From Prevotella sp. (GTDB lineage: Bacteria; Bacteroidota; Bacteroidia; Bacteroidales; Bacteroidaceae), in contig JAHAZN010000083.1 of assembly GCA_018385335.1 (NCBI GenBank), forward strand, positions 1 through 51,116: 51,116 nucleotides of DNA. Direction: 5' to 3'. Of the stretch, positions 1 to 10,981 are shown one piece after another. Made by a program: the position numbers and the translations under genes. Every line of letters starts with the position of its first letter. Position 1 is the first letter of the stretch. Below the pieces are notes generated by a model. The model ran no database searches, had not been told where the DNA came from, and was given only the letters and a program-made list of their open reading frames with translations.

Positions 1-242
1 GTATAAGTATTTATTAATATGTGTGTTGTTTGCAAAAGTAATATTTTTTTTTAATTACTTAGCTTTTCAGCAGAAGAAAAACAAAATTTTATGAAATTTT
101 GTTAGCGCATAATAGTCTAATGGCCGATTTGGGTTGAAAACTTTTGTTACCACCAAATCACATGATAGGCCAGCAAACGGTGAATCCTTCACAAACAAAT
201 GCAAGCCCATCATCCATCATTGCTGAGTATTTATCAGAAAAA
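1..242. other. AT-rich intergenic region left of gapA
   Basis: No convincing coding sequence is seen. A minus-strand TACTTTTG element (33-40) fits the Bacteroidetes -7 box TAnnTTTG and may drive a gene to the left of the window. A perfect 9-bp inverted repeat (81-89 with 94-102, 4-nt loop) is followed on the minus strand by a T-rich run, so it could be a weak terminator. Both readings are tentative. Confidence 0.4.
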
Positions 243-270
243 GGGGATAGTTCCTCACGGACCTATCCCC
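243..270 (-). terminator. Intrinsic terminator of gapA
   Basis: The 8-bp stem GGGGATAG/CTATCCCC (243-250 with 263-270) is followed on the minus strand by TTTTTCT. It lies just downstream of the gapA stop codon and has the form of a Rho-independent terminator. Confidence 0.8.
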
Positions 271-306
271 TCGAATAGTATGATTGACTTATTAGTCTCT
301 TGTGAA

Positions 307-1449
<1,143 letters not shown>

Positions 1450-1461
1450 CAAACTTTTTTC

Positions 1462-1469
1462 TATATTTG
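1462..1469 (+). promoter_or_regulatory. Promoter -7 element for mscL (TATATTTG)
   Basis: TATATTTG matches the TAnnTTTG consensus and lies about 40 nt before the mscL ATG. It sits back to back with the gapA element, so the two divergent promoters nearly touch. Confidence 0.65.
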
Positions 1470-1507
1470 CAGCAGAATTGAGTATAAATTTTCAAAAAAA
1501 AGAAACT

Positions 1508-1930
1508 ATGGGTAAATTCATCAGCGAGTTTAAAGAGTTCGCAGTCAAAGGTAATGCTGTTGACATGGCTGTCGGTGTAATCATTGGCGGTGCTTTCGGA
1601 AAGATTGTCACTTCTATCGTTAACGATATCATCATGCCTCCTATCGGATGGCTCATAGGTGGAGTGAAATTCACAGACCTTAAATGCACATTGCCACAGA
1701 TAGATTTGGGAGTGGAGAAACTGGAGCCTGTCACCATCAACTATGGTAACTTCATACAGACCGCCTTCGATTTCATCATCATCGCATTCTGTGTATTCCT
1801 CCTTGTGAAGGGCATCAACAAACTGGCCAAGAAAAAGAAGGCTGAAGATGTTAAACCTGCTGCCCCACCCGCTCCATCAAAGGAAGAGTTGCTGCTCACT
1901 GAAATACGCGACTTGCTGAAACAGAAATAA
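1508..1930 (+). CDS. mscL: Large-conductance mechanosensitive channel MscL
   Basis: This inner-membrane channel opens under membrane tension to release solutes during hypo-osmotic shock. The 140 residues begin [11 protein letters not shown], the usual amphipathic N-terminal helix. A first transmembrane helix follows with the hallmark [18 protein letters not shown], then a periplasmic loop (about 50-75), a second transmembrane helix (about 78-100) and a charged cytoplasmic C-terminal helix ending in IRDLLKQK. The ATG at 1508 is chosen because the homologous N-terminus starts there; a possible start at 1478 only adds a short non-conserved leader. A strong terminator follows, so it is probably monocistronic. 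Confidence 0.96.
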   Translation: MGKFISEFKEFAVKGNAVDMAVGVIIGGAFGKIVTSIVNDIIMPPIGWLIGGVKFTDLKCTLPQIDLGVEKLEPVTINYGNFIQTAFDFIIIAFCVFLLVKGINKLAKKKKAEDVKPAAPPAPSKEELLLTEIRDLLKQK

Positions 1931-1951
1931 GCAGATACTTGATAACAACAC

Positions 1952-1997
1952 ATCAGCGGCAATCACTTCATCACGAAGTTGATTGCCGCTGATTTTC
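1952..1997 (+). terminator. Intrinsic terminator downstream of mscL
   Basis: A 14-bp perfect stem (1952-1965 with 1980-1993), whose upper part is further paired by CTTC/GAAG, is followed by TTTTC. It lies between the convergent ends of mscL and the GH128-like gene and may also stop the minus-strand operon, although that side lacks a T-run. Confidence 0.8.
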
Positions 1998-2030
1998 TAT
2001 ATAAGGGAATAAACCTTAATGAGCATCAAG

Positions 2031-5000
2031 TCAACGCAGGATTTTCTTCACTTCCTTGCTTCCCTTCACCTTTACCACCTTCACTCCTTGATGAGTGGCT
2101 GGCGCCTCTCTTCCGTCGAGCGAATAAGAGATGGTTTCCTGCTCTGGCAGCAGTTCGGCATGATCGATACCGTCGGCCACTTCCTCATCAGCTCCTGTGA
2201 TATTCATCGTCACTCCTGCCCAACCCTCATAAACGGGTAACTTCAGCACTGAGATAAGACAGGCGCCAAAGTTAGTGAGCTTGGGTCGGTTGCCCGAGGT
2301 AGCACGTATCCATTCGCCATTCTCCATAAAGTAATAACCGTTACGGATAGAGAGATTGGTCTTGAAGTTGCCACGCAACTGATTAGGGGTCACCTGGGCA
2401 TTTGTCACTGCTTCACCCTCTTCTATCATCCATGCTTCAGTACCGGTCATGTGGTAGATACATGGTTCACCGGCTTCCACGCTGTTCACCTCTTCTAAAC
2501 AGAGTTTCTTATAGTCGGAGGTTATTCCTGCCAACTGATAGAGCTTGACATTGGTGGGAGGTGTTACCCTGTAGGGGAGACAGAGCGTGCTCCACTCTCC
2601 ATCACTGATGGTGCGACGATAGACGGGGAAATGACGGAAGGTAAAATCGGTGGCACACCACCAACCCTCACGCTTGTCACCCTGACTGTTGTTCACGCCA
2701 AACTCATGCCAGGCATTGTCAACGGCATTCGCTTTGGAGCCAACAAATCCTATGGTCACCTCATCGCCTTCGTTGAGATAGACATAGGGAGTGACGAGGG
2801 TCTGCCACTTCGTCTCATTATCTACAGAGGGGAGGTCGAGGTAGTCGGCAGTGAGTAGGGGTGTTTCTACTGTGTCGGCTGGTGTGGTGAGGTAACCATG
2901 TTGGTCGGAGAGACACATCAGTTCGGTAGCAGCCTTACACTCCAGGGCATAGAGTCCATGGGGCATTGCTGTGATGGTCTGCTTCACTTCCATGGTCTTA
3001 TCCTTGCCCTCGGCGGCACTGACATCGCTCCATTGGGCCTGCCAGCAGCTCTTGCCTGCCACAGTGCTCATTCGCTGTGTCCCTGCCTGATAGGTGCCAC
3101 ATTTTGTCTTCCAGCTTTGGTTGGGTATATCAAAGTGGGGTGCGACAATCTTCTCGTCGGTATTCTTCACCATCATATTTGTCTCTAGGACTTCGTTTAT
3201 CAACCGGTAGGCGGCAATCACATCTGCTGACGTCACAGCACGCTCATACTGTTCTTTCAGACTCTTTATTTCATCGTTGGCGGCACTCGACATGGTGAGC
3301 AGCATATCAAGCTGATGAAGGAGTGGCTGTACTTCCTTCACTATCTTTGCTGCCTCCATCACGTTGTTCAACGTGGAGTTAAGAGCGGTGTAGGCAGCTG
3401 CGTCATTAGTTGTCGCTGCAGCGATGGCTGTATCTATCTCCTTTGACCAACGACTATCTTCTCCGAGATACGCCTTCGTCATCTGGGCACGTTGCAACAG
3501 TTTCTCCACACCGTCACGATAGGCTTCCTCGGGGGTATCAAACACTTTGCAAAGGGTCACCTTGTCTATCTGCGATGAGGAGTTCATATAATAGCACCAG
3601 AGGACTGCCTTGGCATACGAGCCGGTATTCACCTCAAAGACGGAGGAGCTCCAGGCTTCGGTAGGCAGGACGGCAGCAGCGGTAGAATCCTTGTTGCCAT
3701 CCACTGTCATGTAGAGGTAATGAAGTCCTGTTGACTTATTACGCGAGGAGATGAAATAGTAGTAGTCGCTATGTGGTGTCACCTCGACAATGGTTTTCAA
3801 GGCACCACTCTTGTTCATGCCGTCATTGGTGCGGGCCTGCAGATAGGCACCATCGTCGATACCTCCCACAGGGACGATAGTAAACTCTGGTTCACTGATA
3901 GGCTGTCCCAAGCCATTAGTCCATCCCGTACTGCCGAGGTCGAAATCGCCATTGGGGAATACGTTACCACCAAGATATTTGGTTGTACCTTTGTATGTGA
4001 TGGCATCGCCCACCTCATGGTCGAGGGAGACAGCAGCCACAGCACGACTATAGCGGTCCTTCTCCTTAGCATCGATGAGGTGGATACGGTAGTTGGCGCC
4101 ACTCACTGCTTTCTCGTCGGTGAAGGTGTAAGTGGTAACGCCCTCCTGGGGGTCGATCTCTGTGAGTTTCTCCCATGAGCCTCCATCCACCTTGCGCTCT
4201 ACATAGACGGCATAGTTATATTCGCCATTAAACTCCTTCCATGTGAGCACTGCCTTTCCCGCTGCCTTATCGTAATCAACGAAGAGTTCTGTCGGGTCTT
4301 TCATTATTGTCTTCACCTGTGGCATGACATCATAGGTGGAGTTATAGGCTATCGCTGAGGGTTTGTCGGCATAATACTGTCCTGCCTTGGTCAGACGTCC
4401 GTGGTCGTTGTCATACACCTTTCGACAGTTCTGCACCCAGTTATATACGGCATAACGCTCCAACCAGGGGGTCTCCTCCAGTCCGTCGATCACGGGATTG
4501 AGGTGCTGTGCGAGGATGGCTTCATTGTTTGCTCCATAGTCGGTATCACTCCCTGGCCAGCCTGTCCAGTTGGCACCATAGTTCATCTCGGTGATCCATA
4601 TCGGGCGACGCGTCCGGTTATGGATATTGGTGAGTCTCGACTTCCAACTTCCCCAGTCTTCGTACCAGTAGGAGTGGACAGCCACAAACTCACAGCGCCA
4701 GCCACGGGCGTCGATAGAGTCTATGAACTCATAGAGCCAGTTGAGGTTGCTCGACATGGCTGGTGTTCCGAGTCGTCGGCCGGTGGCCATCATCTGTGGC
4801 CATGTAGCAAGCACGTCAGCAACGGAGTTCACCTGTTCTCTGTCATCGTTGACATTGTCGGGTTCATTGTTGCCAAGGATATTGGCCGATGTACCGTTGT
4901 TTCCTACGTCGGCGATACCGGGCCATCCTTCATGGTGATGCTGGGTGACATACTCCCTGTCGGCCCATACGTTGACACCGGCATCCCAGTTATAGCACCA

Positions 5001-5678
5001 TGTGGTGTTGAGCATGGTGTTAGCGGTGACGTCATTGCCTGCATATCCCTTCTTACTGGTATCTTTCCATTCGCTGACACGGAGGGCTGAGATAGCCTTG
5101 CGCAAAGCACCGGGGAGATTGATCTTAATATCGCCCTTATCAGCAATCCACAAACGGTTGAAGCCGGTGCCATCGGCTTTTTGGGCGAACCAAGCCATAT
5201 AGCCGCGTTTAAGGGTGAAACTGCAGATGCGGTTGTTCATCGACTTTCCGCTCAGCGAGAGTCGGTTGCCCACAGCATAGCTCTCGCTCTCTCCCTGACA
5301 GTCGTTGTCGGTATAGACGGTCAGCGGACTGATCGACGAGGCATGGGGAAGGATGATGGAACCATCGGCATAGATCTTCACCATACAGTTGGCAGAGCTG
5401 GCCTTCACACCATTGATTTGGATATGCGAATAGAGTGCTGTTGCTTTAGAGGGTTTCACCTGAGCAAGAATGAGCACGGCATTATCCACGTCGGTGATAT
5501 TCACCACGGCACCATCGGCAAAAGGTGTTGCTGAGGTCACTACATAGTCAACGGCTCTGTTCAAGGTCACCACACCACTTACCTTCTCTACCTTCTCGAC
5601 GGTGTTGGCAGCACTTAGCGGTTGCATAGTCAACAGCAGACTGCAGAAGAACAAACCTTTAAGAATGATGTTTTTCAT
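2031..5678 (-). CDS. Secreted GH128-like glycoside hydrolase with accessory domains
   Basis: This 1215-residue protein has a signal peptide (1-23, cleaved after LSAA). The region from about 205 to 450 resembles the glycosyl-hydrolase catalytic core family (Asl1-like, GH128), known for endo-beta-1,3-glucanase activity. The motif GNNEPD supplies the likely acid/base Glu272, and WITEMNYG supplies the likely nucleophile Glu364, a spacing usual for this fold. A fibronectin-III-like stretch follows (about 460-560), then a beta-sandwich carbohydrate-binding-like domain (about 580-700), a helical region (about 720-830), and a second binding-like domain containing the phrase PHGLYALE (about 840-1010). 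The final 35 residues look like a secretion or anchoring tail (LDGR, then VKKILR). It is the last gene of the Sus operon, 85 nt after SusD. The substrate is inferred from the family only; the accessory domain borders are rough. Confidence 0.75.
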   Translation of the reverse strand: MKNIILKGLFFCSLLLTMQPLSAANTVEKVEKVSGVVTLNRAVDYVVTSATPFADGAVVNITDVDNAVLILAQVKPSKATALYSHIQINGVKASSANCMVKIYADGSIILPHASSISPLTVYTDNDCQGESESYAVGNRLSLSGKSMNNRICSFTLKRGYMAWFAQKADGTGFNRLWIADKGDIKINLPGALRKAISALRVSEWKDTSKKGYAGNDVTANTMLNTTWCYNWDAGVNVWADREYVTQHHHEGWPGIADVGNNGTSANILGNNEPDNVNDDREQVNSVADVLATWPQMMATGRRLGTPAMSSNLNWLYEFIDSIDARGWRCEFVAVHSYWYEDWGSWKSRLTNIHNRTRRPIWITEMNYGANWTGWPGSDTDYGANNEAILAQHLNPVIDGLEETPWLERYAVYNWVQNCRKVYDNDHGRLTKAGQYYADKPSAIAYNSTYDVMPQVKTIMKDPTELFVDYDKAAGKAVLTWKEFNGEYNYAVYVERKVDGGSWEKLTEIDPQEGVTTYTFTDEKAVSGANYRIHLIDAKEKDRYSRAVAAVSLDHEVGDAITYKGTTKYLGGNVFPNGDFDLGSTGWTNGLGQPISEPEFTIVPVGGIDDGAYLQARTNDGMNKSGALKTIVEVTPHSDYYYFISSRNKSTGLHYLYMTVDGNKDSTAAAVLPTEAWSSSVFEVNTGSYAKAVLWCYYMNSSSQIDKVTLCKVFDTPEEAYRDGVEKLLQRAQMTKAYLGEDSRWSKEIDTAIAAATTNDAAAYTALNSTLNNVMEAAKIVKEVQPLLHQLDMLLTMSSAANDEIKSLKEQYERAVTSADVIAAYRLINEVLETNMMVKNTDEKIVAPHFDIPNQSWKTKCGTYQAGTQRMSTVAGKSCWQAQWSDVSAAEGKDKTMEVKQTITAMPHGLYALECKAATELMCLSDQHGYLTTPADTVETPLLTADYLDLPSVDNETKWQTLVTPYVYLNEGDEVTIGFVGSKANAVDNAWHEFGVNNSQGDKREGWWCATDFTFRHFPVYRRTISDGEWSTLCLPYRVTPPTNVKLYQLAGITSDYKKLCLEEVNSVEAGEPCIYHMTGTEAWMIEEGEAVTNAQVTPNQLRGNFKTNLSIRNGYYFMENGEWIRATSGNRPKLTNFGACLISVLKLPVYEGWAGVTMNITGADEEVADGIDHAELLPEQETISYSLDGREAPATHQGVKVVKVKGSKEVKKILR

Positions 5679-5763
5679 ATCGTCTTCACATTATTATATA
5701 GAGTATTGTTACAGGAAGAGATAAGTGTCATCATCGACGATACTTATCTCTTCATATTCGCTT

Positions 5764-7680
5764 TCAGTTGTCGGCTCCCTCAGTCGCCTCCTCCGAAGAG
5801 GACTGGCTGTATATAGGAGCGATACCTATCTTCCCATTCCAATGGAGGTACCAGTTGTCCGGATTGCGGAGATTCACGTTTATCTCTCCCTCGATACTGC
5901 TGTTCTTTCCCTTGCGGGCATAGACCTTATCGGCGAGGATGCTCGGTTTGTTCCATCGCTTGGAGAAACGCATCAGGTCGTAGAATCGTGTTCCCTCGAA
6001 ACAGGTCTCCAAACCACACTCATTGAGCAGCAGGGAGTCCACCTTCCATTTCTGGTATTCATATTGTGCCAACGAGTCGGCCTCTGAGAGATAGTAACCA
6101 GTCTCGGGATTGACAAGACTCTTGTCGAAAGGCATTTGATAGTCGGGGTTCTGCATGCTCCATCCACATCCGAGGTCATGGATGCCGCATGTGTTCTCCG
6201 AAGTATAGTGGGCTGGTGTGCGCAACACATAGCTCGATGTTGGGAAGTTGAATCGCCTCAGGAAGGCAGTGTCCTGCGCTGTGGGATAATACTTCATGAT
6301 AGAGTCCTGAATCAGCTTGTTGTTCACACCCGAGGCTAACACATAATAGGCGAAATGGGGATATCCTGCATTGTTCATCGCCTCGGCCAAACGGAGGTAA
6401 ATCATCTGACGGCGATAGATATGAATGTTTCGCGAATAATACTTCAACACATTCTGATAGTCCTTACGTTCTCCATTGACAATGGTGTTGTCATATCTCT
6501 CTAATGTGTTATAGAGACGGAGGTCGCCGCTCTTCAGTCCGTCAATGCCCTGGGGCACCACGCCATAGGTCACCTTGCCTTCTTCGTTCTTCTGGATATA
6601 GGTGCAGGTCTGACTGCTCGACAGCTCTTCCATGGCCTTCGACACTTCGATGCTGAAGAGGGCATTGTTATCGACAGTACTGTTGAAGAGGTTCCTCAAC
6701 TGACTGTAGTTACCCTCAGAGGGGATGGAGTCACCGGGGATGAGGGTGATAAGCTCTGAGGAATTGTCATAGCGCTCGTCTCTATAGAGCAGCCTGTAGT
6801 TCACATAAATACCCGTGTATTTGTTGAAATTAGAGGTTCCGTCGGGCCAGAAAGTTGCGTAGGTAGCTCCCGTTGGATAAGTAGAGTTCGTACCGTTGCG
6901 CTTGCTGATATAGTTGTAGTAGTTGATGGCTGCCTCCTTATAATGACCTGCCCAGAGGTTGAGGTCACCCAGCACGATATAGATAGGGAAGAAGAGCAGG
7001 TGGGAGTTGAGGCCACGGATTTCTCCATAGCCGGGCACCTCTACATCAGCCAAAGGAGCGATATCGGCAATCAGCCAGTCACAAATCTCGGTCAACCTCA
7101 TCTTGGGATAATCGCGTTCTGCCTGCTCCTTCGTGAGGATGGGCGTGGTAACAAATGGCACCTCGCCATAGTTGAGTGCCAACTGGAGATAGGTCCAGGC
7201 ACGGATGCTCTTGGCTGCAGCATACTCCTTCAAGAAGATCTTCTCGTTGCGGTTGTTCTTCTTAGCGGTGTCGGCATTAGCGATATAATAGTTGCAGTTG
7301 TTGATGACTGCATAATAATCGCTTGGATTGTTATACATATTGTCGGCATCTATATTGAACAATGCGAGATTACGCAGGTCAGCGGCAGTATGCTCGTTGA
7401 TGTCCACCAAGTCGCCGCGCATCTCTCCGAGGAGGATGGTGCGGTCGGCCAATGCCTGCAACTTATTCAGGATACCCACCATGGAGTAGAGGGTATCTGA
7501 GGGATTGTTCAGATGGGAGTCGTCGGCATAGATGATGCGGTTAGAGTCCTGTTCGAAGAAGTCGGAGCAAGAGCTCATCACACCTACTGTCATCAAGGTA
7601 AGGCAAAGGAGAACCATGGCCTTGCCTGCACAGCTCTTCACCGATGGGATGATTTGACGAAACATATTGTTGGTTTTCAT
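5764..7680 (-). CDS. SusD/RagB-like outer-membrane lipoprotein (second copy)
   Basis: SusD-family lipoproteins form the lid of the SusC transporter and bind the glycan at the cell surface. The 638 residues carry a lipoprotein signal with lipobox MSSC (Cys38), followed by SDFFEQDS. The early segment PSDTLYSMVGILNKLQ, the helical TPR-like part with AKSIRAWTYLQLAL, and the late motif GLETCFEGTRFYDLMRFSKRW are typical of the SusD N- and C-terminal regions. It begins 13 nt after the interrupted second SusC, so the two were clearly a pair. The gene itself is intact, although its partner carries a stop codon. Confidence 0.92.
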   Translation of the reverse strand: MKTNNMFRQIIPSVKSCAGKAMVLLCLTLMTVGVMSSCSDFFEQDSNRIIYADDSHLNNPSDTLYSMVGILNKLQALADRTILLGEMRGDLVDINEHTAADLRNLALFNIDADNMYNNPSDYYAVINNCNYYIANADTAKKNNRNEKIFLKEYAAAKSIRAWTYLQLALNYGEVPFVTTPILTKEQAERDYPKMRLTEICDWLIADIAPLADVEVPGYGEIRGLNSHLLFFPIYIVLGDLNLWAGHYKEAAINYYNYISKRNGTNSTYPTGATYATFWPDGTSNFNKYTGIYVNYRLLYRDERYDNSSELITLIPGDSIPSEGNYSQLRNLFNSTVDNNALFSIEVSKAMEELSSSQTCTYIQKNEEGKVTYGVVPQGIDGLKSGDLRLYNTLERYDNTIVNGERKDYQNVLKYYSRNIHIYRRQMIYLRLAEAMNNAGYPHFAYYVLASGVNNKLIQDSIMKYYPTAQDTAFLRRFNFPTSSYVLRTPAHYTSENTCGIHDLGCGWSMQNPDYQMPFDKSLVNPETGYYLSEADSLAQYEYQKWKVDSLLLNECGLETCFEGTRFYDLMRFSKRWNKPSILADKVYARKGKNSSIEGEINVNLRNPDNWYLHWNGKIGIAPIYSQSSSEEATEGADN

Positions 7681-7693
7681 AATCAGAATGTTT

Positions 7694-10600
7694 TTACAAG
7701 TTAATCTTTACTCCTGCTACCAAAGAGGTGCTCTGGGGCAGACGGCCGAGGTCGATGCCCTGCCCTATCACCGACGAGGTCATGGCCGACTCGGGGTCTG
7801 AACCTAAGTATTTGGTGAGGGTGAACACGTTGTTGGCCTGAATCCAGAACTGTAGTCCCTGGAGGAACTGTGAGGTGATGGGCAGGTCGTAGGACAGGGT
7901 GATGGTCTTCAGTTTCAGATAACTGCCATCCTCTATCCAGCGGTCGCTGAAACGGGCATTCCCCATGGGGTCCTGGAAGGTAGCACGAGGCATGTTGGTC
8001 TGCTGTCCCTCCACCTGCCAGCGGTTCTGCATGGCAGTAGTTTGGTTCATGAAGCGGTTGCCGCCCTCCAACTGCGAACGCATGTAGTTATAAACATCGT
8101 TGCCGAGGGAGTAGTTGAAACGGAGGTCGAGTTTCAGTCGTTTCCATGCTAAGGTGGTGAAGATGTTACCATAGATATCGGGGTTGGGGTCGCCGATGAC
8201 CACACGGTCATTCTCATTGATCTCCTTGTTACCGTCAGCATCCATGAAGTGCATATCACCTGCCTGGAAATAGTTGCGGGTCACACCATTCTCTCCCAGC
8301 ATATAGAGACCAGCCTCCTGTGCCTCCTTGGTGGTAGCAAACACGCCTTCGGTCTTGTAACCATAGAAGAGGTTGGCAGCCTGTCCTACCTGGGTGCGCA
8401 CAGTGGCACCATAGACCTCGGTGTCCATGTAACCCTCTGCGGCTGGAAGGGCGGTAATCTTGTTCTTGTAGTGACCTACGCTGGCACCTAACTGCCATGA
8501 CCAGTCTTTCAAGGCGAGCACCTTGGCGTTGATAGAGAAGTCATAACCCTCGTTCTCCAACTTGCCTCCGTTGCTCCAGTTCTTATCCAAGCCGGAGAGG
8601 AAGCCCAACGACTGCATGGTGAGCAGGTTGTCGGTCTTGCTCTTAAAATAGTTGACGCTCACACCAATGCGGTTGTTCAACAGACTGGCCTCTAAGCCGA
8701 GGTTGAAGCGCTTGGTAGTCTCCCACTGGATGGTGGTGTTACCGATACCGGCCAAGGAAAGACCGGAAACGGAGTTCATGAACACCTTGCCCTGGAAATA
8801 GCTGCGGGCAGCATAGTAGTCGATATCGTCGTTACCGCTCACGTCATAACCGGCGGTGAGACGCAGGTAGTTGATGCTGGGGTTATTGGCCAACCATGGT
8901 TCGTTGGTCAGCACCCAAGAGGCCTGCACTGAGGGGAAGATGGCCCACACAGCATCCAAAGCCTTCAGTCCGTCGGCATCCTCACCGAATCGAGATGAGC
9001 CGTCGGCAGTAAGGTTAGCCTGGAGGAAGTAACGTCCCTTGTAGTTGTATTCGGCTTGGGCATAGAGGCTCATGGTGTTCCACGACTCATTCAGACCGTT
9101 AGAGGTGGCATTCTTCAGCGCGGCACTCATGAACGGTGTCTTGTCGCTACCGGTGTCATAACCCAACTGTGAGTTGTAGGTGTAGGTCTCCCAGTGGATG
9201 CGGGCCCCTCCAAACACATGCAGGCTGTGGGCATTGTAGCGGTTGCTCCAGTCTAAACGGGTATCACTCATCACCGAGTTCTGCTTAGAAGCCAGGGAGC
9301 GCACCTCGTTCTCGCGATAGGCATAGACGCTCGACACATAATAGCTTGGCACACCGTTGATAGGCACGTAATACATCTCGCTGGTGTTCACCAGACTGTA
9401 GCTGAAGTGCTCTGACACATAGAGGTTGGGGGTGATGACAAACTTAGGCTTCACGCTGATGTTGAGCAATGAGTTCTCAAAACGGTTCTTGTTCTCTCCA
9501 TCTGCATACTCATTGAAGGCTGCTGGGTTACCCAGACGATAGTTGTAGTTGACATATCTTAGGGCGGTGAGGGCCTCATCGAGATAGGTCTCATCCTCTA
9601 CGTCAAACTGTGAAGAAGAGAACTGTCCGCGTCCATAGCTATAGGGACTCATGAATGGACTCTTTGCATAGGCCAGGAAGGAAGGTGCGGTGGGTGTTCC
9701 TTCGTCGTAGCTGGCAGGAGCACCATCGTCGCGGATGTTACGGGTCGTATTGGAGAACGACGCATCGAAACGCACAGAGAGGCGACTGCCAAGAGAGATA
9801 TCTGAGTTGAAACGGATATTCAGACGGTTCATGTCGTTATACTCCATCGTACTCTCTGCATTGGTGTAACCCACGGAGAGGTTGTAGTTGGCAATGGCAT
9901 CACCACCTTCCACGTTGATTCCGTAGTTCTGGGTCCATGCCTCACGATAGACATAGTCTTTCCAGTCGGTGTTACAGTGATACTGCTTGTAGTAATAATA
10001 GTTGGGATCATCGTTGAGGAACTTAAAGTCGGTGTTTGTCGTTCCTGTTCCTTTCAGCAGTTCCGAAGCATAGTTGCGGTAGCCGTTGGCATCCATCATC
10101 TCATAATACTTGGGCTGGAAGGTCACGCCTGCCGAGAGGCTGGCTGTGATACGTGTAGCCATCGACTTGTTGCGTCGGGTGTCGATGAGGATGACACCGT
10201 TGGCTCCCTTGGCACCATAGAGGGCGGTACCGTTGCGCATCACGGTCACTTTCTCAATGTCAGAGGGGTTGATGTTACTCAAGATATCGTTATAGAATCC
10301 GTCGTGCAACATCTCTCGTCCATACTGCTGGTCGAGAACGACACCGTCAACAACCACCAGGGGTTGGGCATTCACGTTGAGGGAGTTGAGTCCCTGAATA
10401 AAGGTCACGCTACCCACACCTTGCGTACCATTGCGCGTGGTGGTATAGGCATAGGCTCACAACTGCTTCTGCAACTCTTCCTTGATGTTCACGGCACTGC
10501 TATAAGCAAAGCCTGATGCGGTCTTGTCGTTGCGTAGGTTCTCTTGCTCCTGATAGTCTTTGGCAAAGGCGGTGGTATAGAGAAGAATGTCGTTCTGCTC

Positions 10601-10945
10601 CTCGCTTTTGGCCAGACCATGGCTCACGCCATTGTGGTCGGGAGAAGAGACATAGACGGAGGTAGCGAACACGGGCACCTTCAGCTCATAGGAACCGTCG
10701 TCCTCGGTGAGCACACTGTAGCCGTTGACACCACCTGCCTTGACAATGGCGCCGGCAACAGGCGACAGGGTCGCTCCATCGAGCACACGGCCCTTCACCA
10801 TACGGGTGTCAAACACTTTCTTCTTGGGGGTTATCACACGAGCTGTCTGCTCCTGCTCTTCAGTCTCGTCTTCTTGTGCCGAAACACAAAGCGGGAAAGC
10901 CATCATCAACGTGATTCCCCAAATGATATATCGTTTCATAGTCAT
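7694..10945 (-). pseudogene. SusC-like TonB-dependent transporter interrupted by an in-frame TGA (second copy)
   Basis: The two coding parts lie in the same frame and are separated by one TGA codon at 10457-10459. The N-terminal part (162 residues) has a signal peptide ending VSAQE, a carboxypeptidase-regulatory-like domain beginning VKGRVLDG, and the start of the plug, stopping at ELQKQL. Translation past the stop continues without a break (AYAYTTTRNGTQG, then the plug segment with IQGLNSLN and PLVVVDGV). It then runs through an open 907-codon barrel ending VAGVKINL. With the stop replaced, the protein would be about 1083 residues, a normal SusC length. The downstream part alone lacks a signal peptide and could not be exported. 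It looks like a recent nonsense mutation or a base-call error. It pairs with the SusD 13 nt downstream and sits 36 nt after a FAS1 gene. Confidence 0.85.
10457..10459 (-). other. In-frame TGA stop within the susC-like gene
   Basis: Codons around it read CAG TTG TGA GCC TAT GCC. Both sides stay in frame with the SusC protein, so one substitution (for example GGA, CGA or TGG to TGA) would explain it. The base after the stop is G, and no sign of programmed recoding, such as a selenocysteine-type stem, was recognised. Confidence 0.85.
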
Positions 10946-10981
10946 CAGTTATTCAATGTTACTATTCTGTTTCCTTCATTC

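Noticed and set aside
10415..10500. Frameshift or gene fusion between two separate SusC parts
   Set aside because: Both parts share the same frame and exactly one stop codon lies between them, so a point nonsense change explains it.
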